Shown: positions 30,724 through 40,513 of the stretch, piece by piece
Layout of the letters: each line of letters begins with the position of its first letter
Position numbering within the stretch: the stretch's first letter is position 1
Assembly (NCBI GenBank): GCA_028689115.1
Contig: JAQTWV010000002.1
Span: 62,001 to 126,000 of the forward strand
Source of the DNA: Candidatus Altimarinota bacterium
GTDB lineage: Bacteria > Patescibacteriota > Gracilibacteria > BD1-5 > UBA6164
Direction: 5' to 3'
DNA length: 64,000 nucleotides
Program-made: the position numbers and the translations under genes
Notes under the pieces: model-generated
Databases searched by the model: none
What the model was told of the DNA's origin: nothing
What the model saw: the letters and a program-made list of their open reading frames with translations, nothing else

Positions 30724-31848
30724 TTATATTTTTAAAGGCATTATAATATGTTTAAAACTATCCTTACTTTCTTTTTCTGGGTCTGCAATAGGTGATATAA
30801 GAATAGGTGAAAGTGGATTTTCAAAGCTAATACTTATATGTGTAGTTTCAATTACACCTAAAACTTCCAAGAAATAAGTAGAGTTTATTCATACTATATT
30901 ATTTTCTCATTCTACAACTCAAACAAGAGTTACATCTCATTCTCAAATTTGAGTTTCAGATGTCTCAAGTTCAATTCATCTTTCATTACTCAAACTCATT
31001 TTTATTGAGTAATTATTTTCACGGCTCACTAGATTTATTTTTCTAAGAGCTCACATTAAATCTACTCTGTTTACTTCAGCTTTTGTAGTATATGTAGTTG
31101 GAAAAAATCAAGCATAATCAGGAAATTTTCCATTTAGTAATCTAGAGTAAATTTTTATATTTCAAGTTAAAAATGCTACTTGATTATCTCATGAAACTAT
31201 CTTAACTTCATTTTCATCATCAAGAATAGATTTTAACTGATTACAAGTCTTGCTTGGAATTATTTGTGAAAAATCATTGCTGATTGCTTCTTTTAAAAAT
31301 GTTTTATATTCTGATAATCTAAAACTATCAGTTGAAGCAAAAATAACTGCGTTATTTTTGATGTTTACATATAATCAAGCAAGAGTAGGTCTAATATTTC
31401 ATTCAGCACTTGAAAAAAGTGTTTTATCAATTGCTTTTTTTATTATTTTTCAAGAAATATTTAAACTAACTTCTTCTCTAATTGAAGGAATTAGAGGAAA
31501 TTCAGATGCTTCTAGTCATTTTATTTTTAATTTTCAGCTAGAAGTAGAGATTTTTATACTATCATCACTTAATAATTCTATTTTTACAGTATCATCAGTA
31601 ACTAAGTTTATATAATTTGTAAAAAGTTTACTAGGAATACAAAAAGCTCATTCACTTTCTATACTTATATCTTCTGAAATTACATATTCAATAGCCATTT
31701 CTAAATTATTTGAAGTTAAAACTATGTTTTTATAGTTAACTTTTAATAATATATTTTCTAAAATAGGTGTAGTAGAAATAGATGCTGTTGCATGGTTAAC
31801 TACTTCTAATCATTTTCTTAAACTTTGTGTTGATATCGTAAATTTCAT
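30724..31848 (-). CDS. dnaN: DNA polymerase III sliding clamp (beta)
   Basis: A 374-residue ring-forming processivity clamp. N-terminus MKFTISTQSLRKGLEVVNHATASISTTPILENILLKV, the domain II-type FCIPSKLFTNYIN, and the C-terminal FKHIIMPLKI (family end 'vimPmrl') are diagnostic. Three repeats fit the length. First gene of a dnaN-TPR-ftsA operon on the minus strand. No dnaA or oriC-like cluster of DnaA boxes is visible beside it. Confidence 0.95.
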
Positions 31849-31960
31849 ATTTTTATTATTAAAGGCTTAATTTATATATTTAATTATTAAGAAAACGACT
31901 AAAAAATCAAGGATAAATATTATTTTTTGTTAAAAACTTTTGAACAGTTTAAATCTTTAT

Positions 31961-32944
31961 TTAATCAAAAATAACTATTAAATTACTATCTTTAAAAATG
32001 TCAGTTTTTATACAATTTAAAAACTCCTTTAAATTATCTCATTTTATAATTATTTTATAATAAAATTGATTATATTTTTTAGTATAATTTGGATTTTGAA
32101 CTATATTTATTTTAATATCTAGATTATTTAAATCTAGTTTTTCTTTTATTTTTTTTATTTGTTTTAATCATTTTTCAGGATTGGTATTTCTATATTCTAT
32201 TGTTGCTAGTTCACAAAACGGAGGATAATTAAATATTTTTCTTTCATTTAGTGACTTTATAAAAAACTCTTTGTAATTATCATAAACTATATCTTTTACA
32301 ATTTGATTTTCACTTATAAATGTTTGTATTATAAACTTAGTTTCTTCACCTACTCTTCATCATCTTCATAAAAGTTGTTTTATATTTGAATATACTTTTT
32401 CAGTTGTATTGTATTTAGGAATTTGTAATTCTTGTTCTAGAAGTAAAACTCAAATCAAACCAACTCATTCAAAGTTAAATCATGTAGTTATCATCTTTGT
32501 TCAAATAATAATTTGAGCTTTTTTTAGCATTTCTAGTGCTAATTCTTTTTCCTTTTTATTTTTTACTACATCAGTATCAAGTCTAAAAATATTTATATCT
32601 TTATATGTTTCTCTTAAAATATTTTCTATTTGAATTGTTCAAACTCAAACTTTTTGTAATTCTATACTTTTACAATTAGTACATTTTTCAGGAATTTTTT
32701 GTGAAAAATTACATATATGACAAATCATATTATCTCAGTGTATACTTAGTGAATTATCACAATTTTCACATTTATATAAATGGCTACATTTAGCGCAAAT
32801 AAGCGATGAATATTCTCATCTTTTGTTTAGATATAGAATAACTTTTTTACTATTTTGTATTGAGTTATCTATTTCTTTTAAAAGAGTATTTGATAAGTAC
32901 TTATTTATCTTTGATTTATCAAGTGATAGATTTACTAGGAGCAT
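31961..32944 (-). pseudogene. priA: PriA C-terminal half (zinc domain plus helicase lobe 2)
   Basis: A 327-residue protein matching only the second half of the replication-restart helicase PriA. It starts at the strand before the zinc region (KKVILYLNKRGEYSSLICAKC), then CxxC pairs CAKC, CENC, CHIC and CTNC, followed by VGVGTIQIENIL, RLDTD, IIIGTKM and LLGRGGRVG of lobe 2, and YPPFCELATI. The DNA-binding domain, Walker A and DEEH box (about 400 residues) are missing, with stop codons directly upstream and no matching sequence elsewhere in the window. It may be a relic truncated by the neighbouring pilin duplication, or one half of a split enzyme. The intact frame argues that it is recent or still used. 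Confidence 0.7.
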
Positions 32945-33057
32945 TTTTTTGTTATAAAAAATATTTATTTTATTTTACTATAAAATTTAGATTTCTCAAT
33001 ATTTATTTATATTTATATATTAAAAAATATTTTACAATTTTAGTCAATTAAAAAATC

Positions 33058-33101
33058 TTGCTAAATAATATAAATACTAATAATAGGCTAAATTAGTATT
33101 T
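33058..33101 (+). promoter_or_regulatory. Promoter and inverted repeat of pilin gene 2
   Basis: TTGCTA (33058-33063), 17 bases, TAATAG (33081-33086). The inverted repeat AAATACTAAT / ATTAGTATTT (33072-33081 and 33092-33101) straddles the -10 box. Confidence 0.65.
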
Positions 33102-33123
33102 ATTTTATTTATTACAAATAATA

Positions 33124-34383
33124 ATGAAAAATTTGAAAAATAAAGCTTTTACTTTAGTTGAGCTAATTGTTGTAATTACTATTTTAGCAATACTTTGAAC
33201 AATTGCATTTATAAATCTACAAGGTTATAGTTCTTGAGCAAGAGATAGTAAAAGATTATCAGATATAACTAATATTTTGAAAAAAATTGCAGTAGAAGAG
33301 ACTAAATGATTATCAATTTTAACTTTGGTTGATAATCAATCAACAAGTACCTGAAAAATAAATAATTTAGTTGTAAATTTAATACAATGAACAACAAATT
33401 TTGCTGATTTAAAAGAAGATTGAAGTAAATTTAAAGATCCAATAACAAAATGAGATTATATTTTATGATATTCAAAATGATGAACATGAACTTGAGCATA
33501 TAAATTTGTTCAAATAGCTACAATAAACGAAGAGAAAAATATTGCAGTAGTAAAATGAAATTATTATATGATAGATAAAATTAATGATAGTCCAAGTATA
33601 ATAAAAAATGCTTCTTGAGATTTTGTTGTAGATTGAATGAATGTTTTGCCATATGACTTAACAACAGAGGTATTATCTTGACCTATATATTCTACTATTT
33701 CAAATTGTAGTGTTGTTTGAGATATATTAACATCTGAAAGTGTTTATTGATCTTGTGATTCAAATGATATTATAGTTTGTACTTGAGCTTGAACTTGATA
33801 TATATTATCATCTTGTAATATTTGAACAAATATTTCTTGAACATGAATTCTGAGTTATGGTGATTTCTTTCAATGGTGAAATAATTTTGCTTTCTCGGGA
33901 ACTTGAGTTATAAGTTCTTCAGGTACAGTTAAAGTCAATACTAGTTTAAATAATCCATCAAATTATTATAGTTCTTCAACATATATAAAAATAACTTCAC
34001 CTAATTATGATTGGTCTAGTTCTGTAAATAATAATTTATGGTGATGAATATCATGAACATTAGTTGATAGAAAGTGACCTTGTAATGTTGGTTATCATAT
34101 ACCAAAAAATGTTGAGCTTAATGCATTAGTGTCTGCAAATTTATTATGAGATAGCATTTCATTTTCAAATACTTTTAAAATGCCATTATCTTGATATAGA
34201 CATTTAAATTCAAATTATGTTCCAACTGAATATGATTGAATGTGATTTGTACCTACATGAAGATATTGGTGAAGTGATGATTTATGATGAACATTTTGAC
34301 CATATTTAGATTTATTATATTGATGATGAGTATGAAGTTCTGGAAAGTCTTTTTGATATAATATTCGTTGTTTTAAAAATTAA
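33124..34383 (+). CDS. Type IV pilin fused to a FISUMP domain (second copy)
   Basis: A 419-residue paralogue of the pilin at 14.4 kb. The leader and helix are nearly identical (NKAFTLVELIVVITILAILG), followed by a conserved pilin body (FKDPITKGDYILG, GAYKFVQIATI, VVKGNYYMI). The C-terminal FISUMP domain carries CNIGTNISGTG, FFQWGNN, GPCNVGYHIPK and the ending IRCFKN. The displayed half diverges much more than the helix, as expected for a surface-exposed adhesin under changing selection. It shares its promoter type and a duplicated 110-base upstream region with the next gene. Confidence 0.85.
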
Positions 34384-34427
34384 TATATATTAAAAAATAT
34401 TTTACGATTTTAGTCAATTCAAAAAAC

Positions 34428-34471
34428 TTGCTAAATAAAATAAATACTAATAATATACTAAATTAGTATTT
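34428..34471 (+). promoter_or_regulatory. Promoter and inverted repeat of pilin gene 3
   Basis: TTGCTA (34428-34433), 17 bases, TAATAT (34451-34456), with the same AAATACTAAT / ATTAGTATTT arms at 34442-34451 and 34462-34471. About 110 upstream bases are near-identical to those of pilin gene 2. Confidence 0.65.
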
Positions 34472-34493
34472 AATTTTATTTATTACGAAAATA

Positions 34494-35033
34494 ATGAAAA
34501 ATATAAAAAATAAAGCTTTTACTTTGGTAGAGCTAATTGTTGTAATTACAATACTTGCAATACTTTGAACAATTGCGTTTATTAGTCTTCAAGGTTATAG
34601 TGCTTGAGCAAGAGATAGTAAAAGATTATCAGATGTAACTAATATTTTGAAAAAAATATGAGTTGAGGAAACTCAATGAACATTAGTTTTGACTTTGATT
34701 TCTAATCAAACTACAAGTACTTGAAAAATAAATAATCAAGATACTAGTATTATTCAATGAGTACCGAATTATACTAATCTTGAAGAGGATTGAAATAATT
34801 TTAAAGACCCATCTACAGATGGTGATTATGTTTTATGATTTGCAAAATGAGGAACATGAACTTGAGCATATAAGTTTATACAAATAGCTACACTTAGTGA
34901 AGAAAGAAATCAAGCAGTATTAAAATGAAATTATTATTTATTAGATGTAGCAAATGATAGTCCTAGCTTAGTTAAAGACTGAAGTTGAACTTTTGTAACA
35001 GATGGATGAACAAATGTACCTTACAGTTTATAA
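34494..35033 (+). CDS. Short type IV pilin without FISUMP domain
   Basis: A 179-residue paralogue of the two large pilins. It has the same leader and helix (NKAFTLVELIVVITILAILG) and the same pilin body, but it ends with VPYSL exactly where the long forms go on from VLPYDL into the FISUMP part. It may be the main fibre subunit, with the long forms as decorated minor subunits, or a copy that lost its tail. The clean domain boundary favours a functional short pilin. Confidence 0.8.
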
Positions 35034-35048
35034 TTTTTTATAATAAAT

Positions 35049-35077
35049 TTGCAAAAAAAACAGTAATGTATTAATAT
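35049..35077 (+). promoter_or_regulatory. Promoter of the small hairpin RNA
   Basis: TTGCAA (35049-35054), 17 bases, TAATAT (35072-35077). The expected transcription start is near 35084, at the first base of the hairpin. Confidence 0.6.
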
Positions 35078-35083
35078 ATATAT

Positions 35084-35147
35084 GAGTCATAGCAACGGTG
35101 TAAAGTTTCCTCCTTTAACTTTCCACTGTTATATGTCTCTTTTTTTG
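35084..35147 (+). ncRNA. Candidate small RNA: one long hairpin with an anti-SD loop
   Basis: A 56-base imperfect hairpin (GAGTCATAGCAACGGTG... paired with ...CACTGTTATATGTCTC, with inner stem AAAGTT/AACTTT) is followed by T7 and starts where the promoter predicts. The 8-base loop TCCTCCTT equals the anti-Shine-Dalgarno core of 16S rRNA (CCTCCTTT). No reading frame fits. GC content is well above the surroundings. It could compete with 16S for SD-bearing messengers, titrate a protein, or be an unrelated structured RNA. It may also act as a terminator for the pilin, but then the promoter box would be coincidental. Confidence 0.55.
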
Positions 35148-35207
35148 TGTTTAAAACTCAAAAATGTTATACTTAATGTAATTAATTAATTAATAATCTT
35201 TTACTTA

Positions 35208-35972
35208 GTGAATTTAGAAGAAGAAAATAAAGAGCTAAAGAAAAAACTTCTTATTGCACAATCTTGGATGGAAAGAGAAGTAAAAACTCAAATAAATCTG
35301 ATTTCAAAAGAAAAAATATCAAATCTATCATCATGAAATATTGAGGATTTTTTTCATGAAAATGTAGAAGAAATAATTACAACTTGAGTTCATAATTTCT
35401 TTTGAGAGCTTATGATTTTAAATACTCCAAAAGTAGTGATGGAAAATATAATTTGAGCTGAAATCTTATTTTACAACCAAAGACAAAATAAGTTTGCTGA
35501 TTGATTGTGAATAATTAGTTCATATCATAAATCTATAGATTATATAATAGAAAGTACTATTACAAAACCATTTAGAAAATATGCAAAAAAGCATAATCAA
35601 ACTATTTTGAGAAGAAATGATCCACTAGAAAAAACACTTAATTTAGTTGTAAATAGTTGATATATACTATGAATTGCAAAGCTTTTTCATGCACTTAGTT
35701 TGATTAAAAAATGAGAAAATTTATCAGAATTTACAAAATGTTTTAGTGAATTTTTAGATAATCATCTTTATATAAAAGATATACTTTTAGAAGATAATTT
35801 CTATAAATTATTAAAAATACTAGTTGATAGCGAAGTTTTTTGAAAAAAAAGACATGAATGAAAAATAACTTATGAAGAAACAAAAAAGACTAGAACTATT
35901 CTTATTTGAGATTTAAAAGAGCAAGATTGTGTTATTTATAAGCTTATTAAAATGGGGCAGGTTGATATTTAA
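35208..35972 (+). CDS. Uncharacterised 254-residue helical protein
   Basis: Not recognised. It has an N-terminal charged coiled coil (LEEENKELKKKLLIAQSWMERE) and a mostly alpha-helical soluble body without Cys pairs or nucleotide-binding motifs. There is no signal peptide. The reading frame starts at GTG 35208, and no in-frame ATG precedes the coiled coil. About ten glycines are TGA. It lies alone between the small RNA and a bidirectional terminator. Confidence 0.65.
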
Positions 35973-36004
35973 AAAAGATATATAAATTTTTATATATCTT
36001 TTAT
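35970..36004. terminator. Bidirectional terminator, hypothetical / HNH gene
   Basis: Stem AAAAAAGATATATAAA / TTTATATATCTTTT, overlapping both stop codons. Confidence 0.75.
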
Positions 36005-36298
36005 TCATAATGATTTTTTTATTACATCAGAAACACTTTTACTTGTTATGTTTTTCTTTTTACAATAATTAGATTTTAACCATTCAGATAGCTCTTTTGA
36101 TCATTTACTAGAATTACAAGAAGCACAACATAAGGCAATATTAGATATATTTATAATATTTTCATCATTTATTATATGCTCCCATGTTGCTTTATTTTTA
36201 AAATCATTTTTATCAAAAACAACTCCACAATATACACAATTATTATCTCTTTTTATGATTTCTATTTCTAGCCAATTTGGTATATTCCGATTGTTCAT
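35990..36298 (-). CDS. HNH endonuclease-like protein
   Basis: A 102-residue zinc-finger nuclease fold. CVYC at residues 21-24 and CCASC near 57-61 form the zinc site. ATWEHII (His41) is the first H of the HNH motif, and the NISNIALCCASCN segment gives the central Asn. The C-terminal 40 residues are basic and helical (SKELSEWLKSNYCKKK). Free-standing HNH proteins of this size occur in restriction, in mobile elements and as orphan nucleases. Nothing around it settles which. Confidence 0.8.
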
Positions 36299-36432
36299 AA
36301 ATAATAAAATTTATATATTATATTTAAAATTATATAAATTTTTACTTTAAAATCAATTATCTTAGAATCTTATATTTGCAATTTACTTTTTATTATCTAA
36401 AATATCCTTAAATATTTCCTAAATTAATTATT

Positions 36433-37110
36433 TTGTTATATATTGTTTCAACACCTATTTGAAATCTAGATGATATCACTTATAGAGCAGTAAAAACACT
36501 GCAAAATGTGGATTCTATTGCGTGTGAAGATACTAGAACTAGTTCTACACTTCTAAATCATTATGATATAAAAAAACCACTTATTTCATTTCATAGTCAT
36601 TCTTGAGTTACAAAAGTAGATAAAATTATTTCTCAATTAAAAGAAGGTCATAATATGGCATTAATTAGTGATGCTTGAACTCCATGATTTTCTGATCCAG
36701 GTTATGTTTTAATCAAAGAAGCTATAATTGCTTGAGTTGAAGTTGTACCTATTCCAGGTGTAACAGCATTTTCTACTGCTTTAATGTGAAGCGGTTTTCC
36801 TATGAATCATTTTTTATATCTATGATTTTTACCAGTAAAAAAGGGAAGACAAACTCTTTTTAATTCTTTAGTAGAAAGAAAAAATAGTAAAGCATGACTT
36901 GAAACTGTCGTAATTTATGAATCAGTTCATAGAATAATTAAAACAATAGAGGAAATTTGATCTTACTTTTGAAATGATCATCAAATCGTTATTGGTCGTG
37001 AATTAACAAAAAAATTTGAAGAATTTAAAAGGTGAGAAGTAAGTGAAATACTTAAATATTTTTCTGAAAATCCATCTAAGATTAAGTGAGAGTTTGTAGT
37101 AATATTTTAG
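36433..37110 (+). CDS. rsmI: 16S rRNA C1402 2'-O-methyltransferase RsmI
   Basis: A 225-residue tetrapyrrole-methylase-fold enzyme modifying the 30S decoding centre. [76 protein letters not shown] and VIYESVHRI are all textbook RsmI runs. The frame opens at TTG 36433, the only start giving the conserved N-terminus. It is followed 5 bases later by a small gene, probably in the same transcript. Confidence 0.95.
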
Positions 37111-37115
37111 AAAAT

Positions 37116-37391
37116 ATGAAATTATTTTTAAATAAACAAAAAAGTGAATTATTTATAAAAACTTCTTTATGGAACTCAGTTTTAGAAGTTTTTTTAGAAG
37201 AAAAAAATATAGATTTAACTCCTTATTTAGTTTCAGTTCAAATAAAGTGAAATACACTTTTACTTAAAACAAATAATCCACTAATAAACAATGAATTAAA
37301 TTTATTTTATGATAAGATTTATTTGTTATTTAGTAAAAAAGTAAAGAATTTAGACTTAAAATTTTATGATTTTGAAGTTAAGTTCATTTAA
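37116..37391 (+). CDS. Small DciA/DUF721-like protein
   Basis: A 91-residue protein. The middle strand-helix unit (PYLVSVQIKGNTLLLKTNNPLINNELNLFYDKI) resembles the C-terminal half of DUF721/DciA proteins, where 'v.gg.L.v.~s~s...el......i' is typical; DciA loads the replicative helicase. The match is by pattern only and weak. It is co-transcribed with rsmI and ended by a terminator. Confidence 0.5.
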
Positions 37392-37428
37392 AAAAAAACT
37401 AAATCCCAAAGGGATTTAGTTTTTTTTA
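37391..37428. terminator. Bidirectional terminator after rsmI operon
   Basis: Stem AAAAAAAACTAAATCCC-AAA-GGGATTTAGTTTTTTTT, covering the stop codons of both convergent genes. Confidence 0.85.
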
Positions 37429-37650
37429 TTCTCATAAAATATATTTTTTTCAATTAATAATTATTAATTGATTATTATTATCGGCTTCTAAAATATTAGA
37501 TTTTATACCTAAAAAATCAGATTTTTCTGATGAGTTAATTATATTTCAAATAGTAATAATTAATAATGCAATTATAAGCACCATAATTGTTCAATTTTCT
37601 ATTTTTTCATCAAGTAATTTATAATAATTTTTTATAAAATTTTCCAGCAT
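37426..37650 (-). CDS. Small single-helix membrane protein
   Basis: A 74-residue protein with a charged N-terminus (ENFIKNYYKLLDEKIEN), one membrane helix (residues 23-37, VLIIALLIITIGNII) and a short soluble tail ending INGKKYILGE, reminiscent of a strand-turn-strand. Its gene follows the FapA-like gene by 69 bases on the same strand. Not recognised. Confidence 0.6.
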
Positions 37651-37719
37651 TTTTTCTCTAAAATTAATTAATTATATTAATTAAATCATATTTTAAATAG
37701 AAACGCAAAAATATGATAT

Positions 37720-39840
37720 TTATTTGTATTCAAAATCTACGCTAGATGATGAAGTAGCATGAATTAAGCTAAAATCAAAAGATTTTTTAGTTAATAGATT
37801 TTTAAAATCTGCTAACTGTGATATAACTTCAAGACTTAATTTTTCTATTGTTCATAAAGAGCTTAAATCAAGCGCTAATATTTTTAATTCTCATCTGTTA
37901 AGTCTTATTACTACTCTTGGTTTAACTAAGCTATTACTTAATTTTATTATTCTGAAAAATTCTATATTTAGAGAATCTAAGTTATTTTCTAATCCAGATA
38001 ATATATCATTTACTTTTGCTATTTTAGCATTATTTTGAGTTAATTTATTTATTTGTCATTCATACCATTCTTGATTTTGAGTTAATAATTTTTTTATTTC
38101 TTCTGTAACTCAATTTTTATTTTCTTCTAATTTATTTTTATATATTTGATATCATTTAAATCTTTTATCATTAAGAATTTCATCATTTTCTTTTGTTATT
38201 TGTTCAGTTATTATTTGAATTTGAGATATTTTTTCTTTTATTACACCTATTTTTTTTGAATATTCCTCTCATTCTTTTTGATAATCAACTGGTTTTAATA
38301 TAAAAATTGTATTTTCATTATTTGTTGTTGTTTGAAAGTTTTTTGCATTTATTGAATTTGTACAGATAAATACACAATCTGTACATATTCAATCAACTTC
38401 AATATTATCTCATATAAAGATAGTTTTTGTAGCATTTTTTACTTTTATATTTTTTCAAATAACAATAGATAATTCGCTATTTACTAGATCTATATCTCAT
38501 TTTAGTGCTTGTATAAAACTTTTCATATATAGATTTCATTTTATACTTATATTTCACTCATTACTTACAATTTTTCAATCTTGAATTGTTTCTGCTCATA
38601 TTTTTTCTTTTCTAAAATGTTCTCATCAAGTTACATTTCAGTTTATTTCAATATTATTTATACAGCTTAAACATCATGTTATTTCTCATTTTATGGTTGA
38701 TTTATTTGCTTTTACATAATATCATGAAGAAATTCATTTTGCTTCTAGCTCTCAATAAGTTTCTATATTTCATGTATCTGGTCATATAATTCATAAATTT
38801 ATTTCTTTTGTTATTTTTACTTTTGATTTTATTTCTCATATTTGAACTTCAACTAGATGTGATTCATCTTCTCATATTTTTTGACTATTGTAGTTTCATT
38901 GGATTGGAACAACATATCCATCAATTTCAGCTTCTATAAATTGGACTCATGCTTCTCTAACTATTTTTACTCATGATTTTTCAGTTTCTATTAATGATTC
39001 AATTTTTATATCTTTTACTTCTGGTGCTCTTATTTCTTCTCATAATATATTCATTCAATGGCATCATGGAACCAAATCTATTTTTTGATATATTCTTGTT
39101 CATGCTTTTATTTGAGGAAATACTCTTTTATATCATTTTAAATCAATAAATCATCAAGTTTTTGTTTTTAATTCAAAATCTAATCACAGATTTACAAGAG
39201 TTAATAATTTAGAGTCAATTCATTTTATAAATTGTTCATATTCTGCAATTATTATACGTTCATTTTGTTTTAAATTTATTTTTTTTTGAATTTCTTCTAT
39301 TTTAAGTCAAAATTTAATACCATATCACCACATTGCTGATATAAATTCATCTATATTTTGTATAAATTCAACTTCAACTAGCTTTCAATTTATTTCTATT
39401 GTATCATACATTGTACTAAAAGTATATTCAGCTGAATATTTATTAAAATTTGTTGGTCTTTGATATTTTTTTCTTCTTTCATTATCAAATTTTTCAATAT
39501 TTGATGCAATTTGTATTTTTCAATCATGATCTTTTTTATATCACTCAAAATCAAATATTAGTTTTGAAAAAGTAGTATAGTCTAAATCTTTAAAATAATG
39601 TTCTCTAAAAACTTCATTTATAAAGTTAACAAATTCAGTTCAAGAGTTTATTAAATCTAAATCTATGAATATTCAATTATCTTGTACCATAATAAAATGA
39701 GGTAACACTATGTCATTAGTATTATCATCTCATAATAATATACCTTCAATTTTTAAAGGTATGTTTTGTTGATTAAATTTTCAATCATCTCATTTGATTT
39801 TTCATAATCCATGATTTTGTTCTAATAATTCTGCTTCCAT
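37720..39840 (-). CDS. FapA-like (DUF342) polymer-forming protein
   Basis: A 706-residue soluble protein. After an acidic N-terminal domain there is the DUF342 entry 'KAGTRIYQKIDLVPGCHGMNILGEEIRAP', matching the 'aG..l..~~p~~G~~G~dvfG~~i' run of FapA. A right-handed beta-helix of short G-rich rungs follows (EITGCLSCINNIEINGNVTGGE, NISIKGNLYMKS, IVIGKNIKV), then a long coiled coil (EEYSKKIGVIKEKISQIQIITEQ) and a small C-terminal domain. FapA was named for flagellar assembly in Vibrio, but DUF342 occurs widely without flagella, and no flagellar gene is in sight. Role unknown; possibly a cytoskeleton-like polymer or envelope-localisation factor. Confidence 0.75.
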
Positions 39841-39845
39841 AATAA

Positions 39846-39891
39846 AAAATATAGTATTATTAATTACTTATTAATAATACTATATTTTAAA
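39846..39891 (-). terminator. Terminator of the kor operon
   Basis: Stem AAAATATAGTATTATTAAT / ATTAATAATACTATATTTT, 16 bases past the korB stop codon on the minus strand. Confidence 0.8.
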
Positions 39892-39906
39892 AATAGTGTC
39901 AATTAT

Positions 39907-40509
39907 CTACCATCTCTTAAAACTAGGACAAGCTTGATGAATATTTACAAGAGAAAATCATTTATGAAGAATTGCTTCTTTTATAATGTCTTTCATCTCT
40001 AAAAATTTTATACTATCTGCTGTTTTTGCAAATTTACATCATGCATTTTCAGCAATTGCAATAGGATTAAATGGAGCAGAAGTATTTCCATTTGGAGTTG
40101 TTTTAGTTTTTGCTCAAAGTGGAGTTGTAGGACTAGCTTGACCAGTAGTTAAAGCGTAATTTTCATTATCCATAACTATATAAGTTATATCTAAATCTCT
40201 TTTGCAAGCGTGGATAAAATGTCCAACTCAAATTCCATAACCATCTCAATCTCAACCAGTTGCTAAAACTGTTAATTCTGGATTAGCCATTTTTACTCAT
40301 GTTGCAAAAGGTAGAGTTCTACCATGAAGAGTTTCAGCAGCATATCAATCTATGTATTGACTTGCTTTTCATGAACATCAAACTCATGAAACTACAACTC
40401 TATTATGAGATGCAATTCCTAGTTCTTCAAATGCTTTTTTAATTGCTCAGATTATAAGTGTATCTCAACAACCTGGACACCATTGTATGTTATTTAATCA
40501 AGATCTCAT
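39907..40509 (-). CDS. korB: 2-oxoacid:ferredoxin oxidoreductase, beta subunit (short)
   Basis: A 200-residue thiamine-diphosphate subunit. WCPGCGDTLIIGAI is the family start. GVGCSGKASQYI and ETLHGRTLPFATGVK are the next conserved runs. The TPP/Mg site is ATGGDGDGYGIGVGHFIHA plus DNENYALTTGQ, and SPTTPLG is diagnostic. Most motif glycines are TGA. The protein ends in NIHQACPSFKRW-TAG, about 80 residues before the end of typical KorB/PorB, though the TPP fold itself is complete. It pairs with KorA, from which it is separated by a lipoprotein gene. Confidence 0.9.
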
Positions 40510-40513
40510 ATTA

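Noticed and set aside
31849-31960. Replication origin beside dnaN
   Set aside because: No cluster of TTATCCACA-like boxes and no dnaA. The gap is only 112 bases.
33011-34493. Duplicated pilin cassette as an insertion sequence or transposon
   Set aside because: No transposase, terminal inverted repeats or target duplications. A tandem gene duplication with its promoter explains the repeat.
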